The notes under the pieces are model-generated. The model searched no databases. It saw nothing but the letters and a program-made list of their open reading frames with translations, and had not been told where the DNA came from. This document shows positions 31,021 through 40,738 of a stretch of 64,000 nucleotides of DNA, piece by piece. Source of the DNA: Diacronema lutheri. Its lineage: Eukaryota > Haptophyta > Pavlovophyceae > Pavlovales > Pavlovaceae. Each line of letters starts with the position of its first letter. The first letter of the stretch is position 1. The position numbers and the translations under genes are program-made. The stretch lies in the NCBI GenBank assembly GCA_019448385.1, contig JAGTXO010000015.1:620001-684000 (forward strand), read 5' to 3'.

Positions 31021-33298
31021 ATGGGCGCGAGATTGCCCGATTTTGGCGCGCAAAGCCGCAAAATGTCGCAACACGTGCTGCCGTACCGCACGCGCAGGCC
31101 GACAGCGCAGCGGACAAAGCGCGGGCGCGCGGAGGTCGAGGCGGAAACGGCGGGTCCTCTCGCGCGCAAGCCGCGCCTCGTCGACGAGCCCCCGCCTGGC
31201 TTCGGCGCGATCGTCTCCAACAAGCCCCGCGGCGCGTTGCTGGTCGCGAGCGTGCGCGGCGACGTCCGGCCGCCGAGCGCCACAGCAAAGCATGTGGCGG
31301 CGGGGGCAGCCGCGTGCGTCGACGAGGGTGAGTCGACGACAAGGCGTGCCTCTCATTCCGAGCCGCCCCACTCCAGCCCGAGCCGCCGCGCGACGCCACC
31401 TCGCGCCGAGAAGGCTTCCGCCCACGTCCCTTCCGCGCTCCCCGCGCGCGCCGCGGATGCGCCCGGCGCGGCGGGCCGGTACGCCGAGGGCAGCGCGGCG
31501 TGCCTGGCCACGCCGCCACGCCGCACATTGCCGGCCAGCCTTACCTCGCCGATCGCCGGCGCGCGCCTCCTCCTGCCGCCGCCGATTCCTTCTACGCCCG
31601 CGCCTCTGCCGGGGACGCCGTCGCGGCGGGCGTGCAGCGCGCCACCGATCCTCGCCGACCGCGCGGCGACGCCCGGCCGCTCGCCGCTCTCTCATGTGCT
31701 GCCGATGAGTTTTCAGCGCGTCGAGGACCAGTACTGCGCGCTCGAGACGGCCATGGCTCTCCTCGCCTCGCGCCGTGAGCCGTGCACACTGACAGCGCTG
31801 CGCGGACCGGTCGAAACGATCACCGGAAGGTTCAAGGCTTCGCGCACCGCGCGCGCGCGTGTGCGCGGTGCGCATGCCCGCCGCGCTGCTCGTCCCTTCA
31901 CGCGCGCACACGCACGCCGCTCACGCGTCTTTCCGCCCGGCCCCGCCCTGCCGCCGCGCGCTGCCGCGTGGCAGGGCCTTCACCCTTGAGCACGTCCGCC
32001 AGCTTATTCGCGCGCTGCCCACCAGCCTCGCAGTGCGCGCGGCGGTCGTGCGCGATCGTCACAGCGCGGCCAACCCAGCGGCGCGAGCAACCGTCGCGGC
32101 CACGGGCAGCAATGGCGGCGTGCGCTCGGCCGGGCCCGGCGCGCGCGCGCCCGATGGTGGCGCGCATGGCGCGCACGCCGCCATTGCCCTGCATAGCGAC
32201 GAGCGCATTGAGTACCTCTTCGAGTGGCTGCCGCTCGGCGATGCCGCGCCGCCCACGCCGGCGGCGGGCGGCCCGCCACTGTCGCAGCAGCGCGCGGCCC
32301 CAGCGGGCGCGCGCGCCACGGCGGCCGGCGGCGGGTTGGCGGAGACGGCGCGGCAGGCGCGCGAGCAGGGCGAGGCGACAGGCGCGACGGTCATGCCGGG
32401 TGGCGCGCCCGTCTGGTCGCAGCGCGATCTCGTGCTCAGCTCAGAGCAGGGCGAGCTGCGCCGCCAAGCTGCACACGCGAACCTTGTCGCCCTCGCCGCT
32501 GCCGCACGCCGCGCCGGCGCGGAGCCGGGCGCGCGCGACGGCTCGCCGGTGCCCGTGCGCCCGCCGCTTGCGCCGCTGCCGGTGCCGCGCGCGCGCGGCG
32601 ATGATGGCGTGCACCCGCGCGACGACGCGCGCGCCGCGTGCGAGCCGTCGCGCGCATATCCCCCGGGCGCCGCGGCGGCGGCCGGCGGCGCGCACGGCGC
32701 CTCCGCCGACGCTGCCGCGCTCGTGCGGCGCGCGGCCGGCGCGGCGCACGCGCCCGCCGGCTCGGCGGCCGTGCGCCGTGCGCTCGAGGCGGCTGCCGCG
32801 GCGCGCCCCGCGAGCGCGGCGACGGCCGCGGTTGCCGAGCGCGCGGCCCCGGCCGCGCACGGCCTCGCCACCTTGCCCGCCCACATCGTCGACGGCGTGC
32901 GCAGGCGGCAGGCAGCGCGGGAGGCGCGCGCGGCCGCGCAGCACGGCAACGTGGAGCTCAACGAGCTGCGCGCGCTGCCCGCAATCGCGAGCGCGGTGCG
33001 CGGCTGCCTGCGCGCGCACGCCAACCGGCGCGCAATGCCGCTGCTGCAAGTGTGCGCTCAGATTGCCGACTCGCCCCTCTCGCGCCACGCCGCGCACGAG
33101 CTCGAACCGTTGATACGGCGGCTCGCGCGCGCAGCGCCTAGCTGGTGCGAGGTGCGCCCGGCCGCCACGTGGCCGGGCAGCCGCGGCCCGGCGCGCGTCG
33201 GCACTGACCTCTTCGTCGAGCTCGCCCCGGAGATGGAGCTGCGCGAGCTGAACGCGCTGCTCGCGCGAGCGCTGCGCGAGGCGGAGGGCACAGGCTGA
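31021..33298 (+). CDS. CDT1: DNA replication licensing factor CDT1
   Basis: CDT1 loads the MCM2-7 helicase with ORC and CDC6 in G1. ATG 31021 (GACATGG) was preferred to an upstream GTG. A 145-bp GT-AG intron (31830..31974) is removed, giving 710 residues. The junction creates VETITGRAFTLEHVRQLIRA inside the middle winged-helix (geminin/MCM-contact) domain, which starts near residue 233 (RVEDQYCALETAMALL). The C-terminal winged helix covers about the last 120 residues (LPAIASAVRGCLRAHANRRA to DLFVELAPEMELRELN). The N-terminal 230 residues and the linker are disordered, rich in Pro, Ser and basic residues with several SP/TP sites, as expected for a cyclin-CDK-regulated protein. No clear PIP-box degron is seen at the N-terminus. 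Confidence 0.85.
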
Positions 33299-33365
33299 CG
33301 GCGCAACTGCAACCTCGTTACTTCACTTGTGAACACCGCCCCCCCCATCCCCACAAGACACGTTC

Positions 33366-34982
33366 CTAGTGCGCTCGCCGCCCAGACGGCGCACGCGCCG
33401 AGTCGCCACGGGCGCGCCGAGCCGACATCGACGGGCCTCCGCCGTGCGCGGCGGGCGAAGCGCGGGGCCGCGGCGCCTCGCGCGCGGCCGTGCTACCGAG
33501 ATCGCCGCCGCGCTTGCTCGTGTCGCGCAGCCTCGCGCGCGCGCGCCGGCCCTCGCCCGCAAGGCCGTGCCCGCGTCGTCCGCCGCACACGAGCGCGCGC
33601 TTGAAGACGAGGCTGATGCGCGCGCCCGCGTTGCGCTCGCCCTCGCCGGGCAGCACGGCATGCTCGTACTCGTCGTTACACGCGCCGACCATGTGCACCA
33701 CATCGCCCGAGAAGAGCGGAAGCACGTGCGTCCACGCGCCCTCGGGCGCGGCCTGCGCGCCGTGCGCGGTCGCCGTTCGCGGCCGCGCCGGGCGGAGCGG
33801 GCGGAAGGCGAAGCGGCGCGTATCGCCCACCGCGACGACGGAAGTGGGCAACGCCCAGCGCGTGCCGTGCTCCGGGTCCGTGTGCCACTTGCACGCCGCC
33901 TCCCCTCCCGGCGGGTACAAGTTGCACAGCGCGCAGTCGAACAACTCGCCGTGCTCAAGGTGAAGCGCGTCGCGCACGCGCCGCACGGACGGCGGCATCG
34001 GCGCGGGCGGCATCAGCTTGCCCGAGTAGGCAAGCGCGCCAATCCCATTGTCCGCCAGCCACGCCGTGTGCCTCCTCTCACGCACTCGCCGCCCGTCCGC
34101 GGTGAGCAGTTCTGACTGGGCGAACGGCACCTCACGGAGCAGACAGTCAACACTCAGCTCGCCCGAGAGCAGCAGTCCGAGCAGCGCGCTCGGCGCCTCG
34201 GCGGGCTCGCGCTCGGCGTGGCCGTCCACCGTCTCGCCGCCGCCGCCGCCCGACGCCGCCGCCGCCGCCGCCGCGGGCAGCGCGATGGCGCCGAACGCGA
34301 TGTCGAAGGGCAGGTGACGCACAGCCTCGTCCAGACGCGGCGTCGGCGCCGTGCGGCCGACGAGCCGGCGCAGCGCGTGGCGCGCTGAGCACGCCTCCGC
34401 GATGCGCATGAGAGGGCTCAGCCGCTCCGCGCGCGCGCCGAGCGCAAGCGCGGCCGCGCGCAGCGGCGCGAGCGTCGGGAGCGCCTCGCGCGCACGCGCG
34501 CGCGCCACTGCGTCCTCGCCGCACAGCGCAGCGAGCGCGGCGAGCGAGGCGATCACTTCGCGCGCCGACGTGGCGTCAAGCTCGTCATCCGCACCATCCG
34601 CACGAGCGCACGACGGCGCTGCCGCGCACTGCGCCGCGTGCGAGAAGCGCTCGTCGAGCATGACTTCGCTCCGCGAGTAGGCGTTGCCCGAGCCGATGAG
34701 AAGCGCGGCGAGGCGCTGAAGTGCGTTGCACGCCAGGCGCTGCCGCCGCCGCTGATGCACGTCGTCTGCCAAATGCGCCGCCGCAAAGGGCGGGCCGGGC
34801 GCCGGGATGCGAGCGGCCGCGGCGAGCACCTCGTCCGCACACGCCGCGCGCTCGATCGCGGCGCCGACCGTCAGCTCGCCGGGCGCGCACGCGACGAGCA
34901 TGGCGGTGCGGGCCGCCGTCGCGGCGCGGTGCGCGCCGCGCGCCGACAGTGGGGCCGCACCGAGGAACAGGAGCGCCCACAT
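33366..34982 (-). CDS. AlkB-type 2-oxoglutarate/Fe(II) dioxygenase
   Basis: 538 residues from ATG 34982. The catalytic core lies in the C-terminal half. It has the iron ligands His and Asp in KWHTDPEHG (33871-33894) and the distal His in NDEYEHAVLPG. The 2-oxoglutarate-binding Arg motif follows in RISLVFKRAL (about 33600-33630). CNLYPPGGE ahead of the HxD is typical of ALKBH2/3-like DNA or RNA demethylases. The N-terminus, MWALLFLGAAPLSARGAHRA, looks like a signal peptide followed by an Ala/Arg-rich stretch. That could be a secretory or a bipartite plastid presequence (inference). The last 70 residues are low-complexity and may include read-through. It converges on CDT1, with 67 bp between the stops. 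Confidence 0.85.
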   Translation of the reverse strand: MWALLFLGAAPLSARGAHRAATAARTAMLVACAPGELTVGAAIERAACADEVLAAAARIPAPGPPFAAAHLADDVHQRRRQRLACNALQRLAALLIGSGNAYSRSEVMLDERFSHAAQCAAAPSCARADGADDELDATSAREVIASLAALAALCGEDAVARARAREALPTLAPLRAAALALGARAERLSPLMRIAEACSARHALRRLVGRTAPTPRLDEAVRHLPFDIAFGAIALPAAAAAAASGGGGGETVDGHAEREPAEAPSALLGLLLSGELSVDCLLREVPFAQSELLTADGRRVRERRHTAWLADNGIGALAYSGKLMPPAPMPPSVRRVRDALHLEHGELFDCALCNLYPPGGEAACKWHTDPEHGTRWALPTSVVAVGDTRRFAFRPLRPARPRTATAHGAQAAPEGAWTHVLPLFSGDVVHMVGACNDEYEHAVLPGEGERNAGARISLVFKRALVCGGRRGHGLAGEGRRARARLRDTSKRGGDLGSTAAREAPRPRASPAAHGGGPSMSARRARGDSARAPSGRRAH

Positions 34983-35078
34983 CGCCAGGCCGGGCCGGCG
35001 TCGGTGCGCCGACGCCTCACCCGTCTGTGCCGGCGCACGCGCCTTGCTTGTTCGCCACGAGCTCAGTGCAGCCGCACT

Positions 35079-35128
35079 CAAGTTACAAGTTGAGTGATGT
35101 CCGTTACAAGTTATAAGTTGAGTGATGT
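35079..35128. repeat. Short tandem duplication
   Basis: AAGTTGAGTGATGTC occurs twice, 28 bp apart (at 35087 and 35115), each preceded by a GTTACAAG-like word. It lies about 100 bp upstream of the AlkB-type gene start. Confidence 0.7.
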
Positions 35129-35361
35129 CGCGCGAGCTGCTGGCGCCCGATCTGTCGACAATGCGGCCTCGCTCGCGGAGCAGCCACTCCGTGAACACGC
35201 CGGCGCGCTGCGCGAGTGGCGGCGGGCCCCCTGACGTTAGTAAACTTGAGCAGCATGCGCACCCGCACGCACACCGGCGTTGCTCGACTGCTACGCCGAA
35301 ATCGACGAGATGCCACATGCCGTGCTCCAGCGCGACGGCGCGGGCCCACTGGCACACCCAA

Positions 35362-35518
35362 ACGCCACAAGTGTCTCCCGTTGTACGGCGCATAGTTCGC
35401 GTCGGACGAAGCTTCGCCGATCAGCTCGCGCATGTCAAAGGCTTCATCTGGACAAAGCTTCGTCGATCAGCTTGTGGCGTCTGGGTGTGCGCCGTACAGC
35501 GGGAGACACTTGTGGCGT
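35362..35518. repeat. 31-bp inverted repeat with internal direct repeats
   Basis: The left arm, 35362-35392 (starts ACGCCACAAGTGTCTCCCG), and the right arm, 35488-35518, are reverse complements at 30 of 31 positions around a 95-bp spacer. The spacer holds a direct repeat, GACGAAGCTTCGCCGATCAG (35405) and GACAAAGCTTCGTCGATCAG (35451). A third, inverted, copy of the CTTGTGGCGT end lies at about 35471. It looks like a non-autonomous element or fold-back repeat. Confidence 0.75.
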
Positions 35519-36136
35519 CGCGGGATGAGCACCGTGCAATCCTCGCCCACGTCCGCGCCGCGCCGCACGCATTCGAGCAGCCATCCGCCTGCGCGCACCC
35601 GGCGCACGATCATCGCGTGCAGTTGCACAGCCCGTCGATATTACCGGGGGGGGAGTCGAGAGCGTGGGCGGCACCGTGGCGCGTTCGAGCGTGCTGGGGA
35701 GCTCGACGGACGCAACAGAAGTCTGCTTGTCCGCCACCTTCTCCCGCAGGTCATCCACCGACTCGCACCGCACGACCTCGCCCGGAAAGCGCCCCGTGAT
35801 CTGCGCCACGTGCGTGTACTATGCGTCGCGATGGGGTCGCGGATGGCGGCCGCCCTCTCAGCATCGCCGCGCAGCAGGCCGCGAGCCGCGGGCCGCGCAT
35901 CCCGCCTTGTACGTCGGGTGAACGATGCCACTTCACGTGCGCAGAGGCGCGTGGCACGTCGCTTTGCGCACGTGGTGCAGCAGCACGCGCAGAGCGCCCG
36001 CCGTGACTTGGGAATTTTCCCGCCAACCGAACAGCTCTAACTGCTCTCGATACTATGTGTACTACTCATACGAGTATACTGACAACGCTTCTACCAAGGG
36101 GCCTGCACGGGGCCGAGGCGTGACGAACAGAATTAT

Positions 36137-36155
36137 CATTCTGATATTAAATTTT
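36137..36155 (+). promoter_or_regulatory. AT-rich putative core promoter of the pepsin-like gene
   Basis: The stretch around 36130-36155 (ATTATCATTCTGATATTAAA onward) is the most AT-rich part of the window and lies 25-45 bp before the ATG at 36179. It resembles a TATA-type promoter or short 5' UTR. Confidence 0.4.
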
Positions 36156-36178
36156 ACGCCAACGGCAGTTCTGTTTCC

Positions 36179-37558
36179 ATGTCGCGCAATGCCGTCGGGC
36201 TCTTCGTGTTCGCGTGTCTCTCGTGCTGCGCGCTCTTCGTGGGCCTCGGCCGCGCGCCCCCAGCTTTGAGCACCAGCGTGCCGCCCGTCCTGTCCGACGG
36301 CGTGCGCCTGCCGCTCAAGGTCGAGTTCCTGTGGAATGGCCCGAGTTCCAAGTTTGGCTACGCCTTCCTGATTGACGTCGCTGCACTCGCGCCCGCAGGC
36401 GCGGCGAGCCTGCCGGCGCAGTGGCTGCTCGTCGATTCGGGCTCGTCCACCGCCTCGTTTTGCAACTCGAGCTTTGCCGCCTCGCTGCAGCCCCTGCTGC
36501 TCACCACTGGCGACCCGTCCAAACTGTCGCGCACTGTCAGCTGCAACAAGTATGGGACCGACCTGAGCGCTCCGGAGGGCTTTTGGGTGAGCGCGCGCGC
36601 GCTGGCGCCGTCCCGCCACACCTCCGCGCCCGCCCTTCTGACCACGCCGGTGGCCGCGCCGCAGGGCTACTTCTACCACGGCGACCTGCAGACGTCTGAT
36701 GGTCTCACGATGCCCGGAAGCTACTACGCCGTCATGGAGGAGTCGATCGGTATGACGTGCTCCAACAACGGATTTGTCGTCCAGGACGGCTCCCTGCTGG
36801 AGGGCATCTTTGGCATCGGCGGCGTCAACCTCGACATGGTGCAGCAGGTCCCTGCCGGAGCGCAGCCGAGCATCGACACGTGCGCCGACTACCCGCTAGC
36901 TGGCTACCAGCCGAGCCCGCTGCGCGAGTTTGCTGACGGCACGCCCGATTCTCCGCTCACGCACCTTGGCATCCGGTGGGAGGGTGGCGTCGGCCCCAAT
37001 CAAGGCACCCTCTTCCTCAACGGCGCTGCAACGGCCAACGAGAATTACCGCGCCGACGACGTCATCGGACCGTTTTTGATCAAGTCTGACCAATGGTACA
37101 CGATCGAGGTGACCGGATTTGAGATGCGCTGCCCGGACGTGGCGACCGCGAGCGTCCCTTTCGCATCCGCCGCTGCCAACAGCATCATGGACACGGGCAC
37201 GCCCTACCTCCAGTTCCCAGCGTCGGTCGGCCAGATGCTCTTCGCGCACGCTGGGGGCCACGCGGGCTGCGAGCTGCTGGTCAACTTGGTGGGCCCGCCC
37301 GGCTCGGGCGCCAATCCGCAGCTCCCCTTCAACGTCGACAAGCTCATGACGCTCATGGACGCGGTCGGCACCGTCGCTGGCAACCCGCTTGTCTCCTTCA
37401 ATGGCAACGACTTTATTCTAGGCGCGATGGGCTTCCTCTTCTTTGACATTCTCGTCTACGATTTGGCCGCAAACGTGGGCACCGCCGTGCCGCGCGCAGA
37501 CGTCGTGATCCCCGCCAACCTCGTTCCGAGCTACCCTGGCGCTGCTGTGGCGAAGTGA
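36179..37558 (+). CDS. Secreted pepsin-like (A1) aspartic protease
   Basis: 459 residues, no intron. The start (CCATGTCGCGC) is followed by a hydrophobic signal or anchor segment, VGLFVFACLSCCALFVGLG. The first catalytic motif is LLVDSGSS with Asp 86; the second is IMDTGTPYLQF with Asp 338. That is the two-lobed A1 pattern, with DSG replacing the usual DTG in lobe one. Several Cys residues (in NSSF, MTCSNN, DTCADY and EMRC contexts) suit an exported, disulfide-bonded enzyme. The gene has fewer CGCG runs than its neighbours and an AT-rich promoter, which could reflect high expression or a different history. Its last 21 bases recur 674 bp downstream. Confidence 0.8.
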   Translation: MSRNAVGLFVFACLSCCALFVGLGRAPPALSTSVPPVLSDGVRLPLKVEFLWNGPSSKFGYAFLIDVAALAPAGAASLPAQWLLVDSGSSTASFCNSSFAASLQPLLLTTGDPSKLSRTVSCNKYGTDLSAPEGFWVSARALAPSRHTSAPALLTTPVAAPQGYFYHGDLQTSDGLTMPGSYYAVMEESIGMTCSNNGFVVQDGSLLEGIFGIGGVNLDMVQQVPAGAQPSIDTCADYPLAGYQPSPLREFADGTPDSPLTHLGIRWEGGVGPNQGTLFLNGAATANENYRADDVIGPFLIKSDQWYTIEVTGFEMRCPDVATASVPFASAAANSIMDTGTPYLQFPASVGQMLFAHAGGHAGCELLVNLVGPPGSGANPQLPFNVDKLMTLMDAVGTVAGNPLVSFNGNDFILGAMGFLFFDILVYDLAANVGTAVPRADVVIPANLVPSYPGAAVAK

Positions 37559-38211
37559 AAACTGCGCCGGCACCACGCAACACACACTTCGCCGCCGTCG
37601 ATGGGTTTGAGAGCGGCGGGGCGCGCGGGCGCGGCTGCACGCGCGGCGGCGGCGTGGTGTGCTCGACGACGACTTCTTCTCTCGCGACGGCTGCGTTCTC
37701 GTGCTCTGGCGACCACGCTCCGCACGCTTCGCCGCCCCTGCCCATCGACTGCGCCGGCACCACGCAACACACACATCTCGCCGCCGTCGATGGGTTTGGG
37801 AGCGGCGGGGCGCGCGGGCGCGGCTGCACGGGCGGCGGCGGCGTGGTGTGCTCGGGGTTGTGCTGCGCTCCGCCGGTGGGGTTGAGCGCCCTCGGTGGCG
37901 TGGCGCCCGGCAGCGGCCGGTAGGTCTTCGCGGCACCGGTGGTGCGCGCAGGGGCGGCGTCGCGTCGTGCGGCCGACCGGGCGGCGGAAGCGGGCGCTGA
38001 CCCGTGCGGTGACCTGGGCGGCGTGTATCGCCTGCACGCGGGCGGCGGCACGCGACCGGCAGCGCGCGGCGGCTAGGCACGTGCGGGCCCTTTGGGCCCG
38101 TCGGGCCTCGCTGCCCGCTCGCTGGTGACCGGGATGCGCGGGGATCGACGACATTGGTACTCGATTCCCCCTGACGTAAGCGCCGTTAGTATACAGGGCG
38201 CACTAAAAGCA
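37559..38211. mobile_element. Possible insertion bounded by 21-bp direct repeats
   Basis: The sequence GGCGCTGCTGTGGCGAAGTG plus A (37538-37558, the end of the pepsin-like gene) recurs at 38212-38232 with one mismatch. The 653 bp between, with one copy, could be an insertion that duplicated its target, or a segmental duplication. It carries two roughly 100-bp direct repeats (37565-37664 and 37751-37856) and no convincing ORF. No transposase is seen. Confidence 0.4.
37565..37856. repeat. Two ~100-bp direct repeats
   Basis: Both copies begin GCGCCGGCACCACGCAACAC and run through CGCCGCCGTCGATGGGTTTG to GGCGGCGTGGTGTGCTCG, with a few substitutions and a 1-2 bp indel. They are separated by about 86 bp of unrelated sequence. 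Confidence 0.85.
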
Positions 38212-38310
38212 GGCGTTGCTGTGGCGAAGTGAGGGGCGCTGCCGTCACGTCTCTCTTCCCTCCCTGACCCCTCTCCTATTCGCCGCCGCCCGACGAAAGG
38301 GTCCGCTCGG

Positions 38311-40676
38311 CTACTCGCCGCCGCCCGACGGCAGCCCGGGGCCGTGTCCCTGCGGCCACGCGCGCAGCACGGCGGCGCACCGCGCGTCGTCGCTCGCCGC
38401 GCCGCGGCCGCCGCCGCCAGCGCCCGGCGCGCCGGCGGTGCGCAGCAGCAGCGCGGCCGCCTCGCGCGCGTGCGCGTCGACGGTCGGGTCGGCTCCGCAG
38501 CCCGCCGCGCCCGCTGCGTCGACGAGCGCGGCTGCAACAGCCGCGTGCGCCTCGGGCCCGCCGCCGAGCGCGCCGCACGCCGCGCGCGCCAGCCGCTCGA
38601 ACGCACCGGCGGCCGCGCCGTGCGCGCCGTCGGCGGCGGCGGCGCCGCCGCAGCCGGCGCGCTCGCGCGCGCCGCGCAGCGCGAGCTGGCCGAGGGCGCC
38701 GCGCGGCAGGGCGGCGGCGGCGACGTCCTCCGCGCCCGCGCCCGCCAGCCGCGCGTCGCACAGCGCCTCGCCCGCCGCGGCGCCGAGCAGCGCGACGCGC
38801 GCGCCGCGCGCGCCGTCGAGCGCGGCGGCCGCGAGGGCGCACGCGGACGAGGCGCGCGCCGACGCGTCGCCGCCGGCGGCGGCGCGCGCAAAGAGCCGCT
38901 GCGCGCGCTCGCCCGCAACGGCGCGCTCATCGCCCGCCTCGTCCGCCGCCGCCGCCGCCGCCGCGACCGCCGCCGTCGGCAGCAGCGGCGAGAGCAGCGA
39001 CGCGACGCCGCGCAGCTCGCCGTCGTCGAGCGCGCCGGCGGCCGCGCGCAGCTCGGCGGACGGCTCCGCGCCGCGCAGCGCGCGCGCGCCGTGCGTGAGT
39101 GGCAGGAGCGCGAACGCGAGCGCGCGCGCGGCCACATCGTTAGGCGCGCCGCCGTGCGCCGCCGCCGCGCGCGAGAGGTCGCGGCCGTCAAGCGGCTCGG
39201 CGGCAAAGACGGCGGCGGCGAGACGCGCGCCCAGCTGCCGGCGCTCGGCGCCGAGCGCCACGCTCACCGCGCCGCGCGCGAGCGCCGCCACCAGCTCGAG
39301 CGCGAGCGCGCGGCAGCGGCCGAGCTCGCGGCTGAGCGGGCTTGTCAACGGCTCTTGCGCGCCGCGCGCGCGAGCCGCGGCACGCTCGCGCTCGAGGGTG
39401 CACGGCGCGGCGGCCACCTCGGCGAGCGACGGCGCCGCGCCGCGCAGCGCGCCGAGCGGCAGAGCGTACACCGTGCACCCTCGAGCGCGCGGCCGCGCGG
39501 TGCGCGCGCAGCGCGCGGCCGGCCGGTCGGGCGCGCGTGCGCGTCGGCAGTGTCGGGCGCGCCGTCGCCGCTGAGCGCGCGCACGAGCGGCGGGACGGGC
39601 GCGTGCACGAGCGCCGCGTACGGCGCGAGCGCCGCCGCGAGCAGCGCCGCGCCCGCGCGCGCGTCGCAGCCCGCGGCCGCCGCGCTCGCGAGCGCGCCCG
39701 ACCCGCGCGCGTCCGCCGCGCCCACCACCGCCGCGCGCGTGCACACCCAGCAGCTCAGCTCGTCGACGGCGATCGAAAGCGCGGCGGCCGCGCCGCGTGC
39801 GCCGGCGGGCTCGGCGCCCGCCGCGCGCTCGAGCAGCGCCGGGCCCACCGCCGCCGACGAGCCGCCGTCTGCTGGCGCGCTGCCGAACGCCGCGGCGGCG
39901 CACCAGAGCGCGCGGCTCGCGCCGAGCGGCGCGCGCTCGGCGGGCGTGGCGAGCGCGGCGCGCAGCCGAGCGCGCGCGCCGCCAGCACGCCGTGCGCGTG
40001 CAGCTGCGCGGACGCTGCGCCCGCGCCCGCGCCCGCGCCCTCGTCGCCGCCGCCGCCGCCGCGGCTGCGCCCGCCCGCCGCCGGCGGCGGCTCGGCGTCG
40101 GCGCAGAGGCGCGCGAGCGGCGGCGGCTGGCCGGCGGCGAGGAACTCGTCCGCCAGCTCGCCGCCCGTGCCCGACGCCATCTCCTCAAAGACGCGCGCCG
40201 CGCGCGCGCTGCTCGCCGGCCAGCCCGTGCGCGGCGCCGCGCACACGAGAAGGGTCGGCCAGCCCGTGCGCGGCGCCGCGCGCACGAGAAGCTGCCGCGG
40301 TCGCGCGGTCGCGGCAGAAGCTGCCGCTGAGCAACGCGGCGAGCAGCGGCAGCGCGGCGCGGAGCACGGCGGCGGCCGGCGTGTCGGCAGCGCGGCGCGC
40401 GGCGCACACTGCCGAGAGCACCTCAGCCCACAGCTGCGCGCATACAGGCCATGCCGGGTCGTCGTCGCCGCCGTCGTCGTCGTCGTCGTCGCCGCCGCCC
40501 TCGCGCGCGCGCGGCTGCGCGGCGGTGAGCGACGCCTTGAACACGAACGAGAGGCACGTCGCCAACAGCTGCGCGAGCTCCGCGCCGCCGGCGGTCGACC
40601 CGGCGGGTAGCGCGAGCGCGCGCGCGTGCGCGCGCCAGAGCGCGAGGCAAGCCCCGAGCAGCGCCTCGCGCCGCAC
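38311..40676 (-). CDS. Uncertain Ala-rich helical protein, possibly multi-exon or decayed
   Basis: Protein-like helical sequence runs leftward in successive frames. First comes GACLALWRAHARALALP with ELAQLLATCLSFVFKASLTA (40600-40480), then VFEEMASGTGGELADEFLAA (about 40185). Next are ALWCAAAAFGSAPADGG and LSIAVDELSCWVCTRAAV (39910-39730), then LVAALARGAVSVALGAERRQ down to a stop at 38311. The pattern suggests HEAT/ARM-like helical repeats. The frame changes near 39960 and 39500 lack room for clear introns, so errors or decay are possible. No ATG is seen; the 5' end abuts a minisatellite, as if truncated. A 35-bp unit is doubled at 40218-40252 and 40257-40291. Coordinates are approximate. Confidence 0.35.
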
Positions 40677-40681
40677 GAAAC

Positions 40682-40738
40682 GTCGTTACTCGGCGTCGTT
40701 ACTCGGCGTCGTTACTCGGCGTCGTTACTCGGCGTCGT
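40682..40738. repeat. 13-bp minisatellite overlapping a stop codon
   Basis: GTCGTTACTCGGC is repeated four times exactly (40682, 40695, 40708, 40721), followed by a partial fifth unit. On the minus strand each unit contains GCCGAGTAA. The sugar-kinase stop codon (TAA) lies in the first unit on that strand. Confidence 0.9.

Larger units (their letters stand above)
34983..36178. other. Repeat-bearing gap between divergent genes
   Basis: No convincing complete gene lies here. It contains a short tandem duplication (35079-35128), a cluster of inverted and direct repeats (35362-35518) and a poly-G run near 35645. The minus-strand open stretch around 35660-35812 (AQITGRFPGEVV, SVDDLREKVADKQTS) could be a fragment of a real protein. 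The last 140 bp are unusually AT-rich and probably serve as the pepsin-like gene's promoter. Confidence 0.5.

Noticed and set aside
35444-35812. Minus-strand gene starting MAQITGRFPGEVV
   Set aside because: The start is a GTG, a stop lies just upstream, and the frame runs into the repeat cluster; kept only as a possible fragment.
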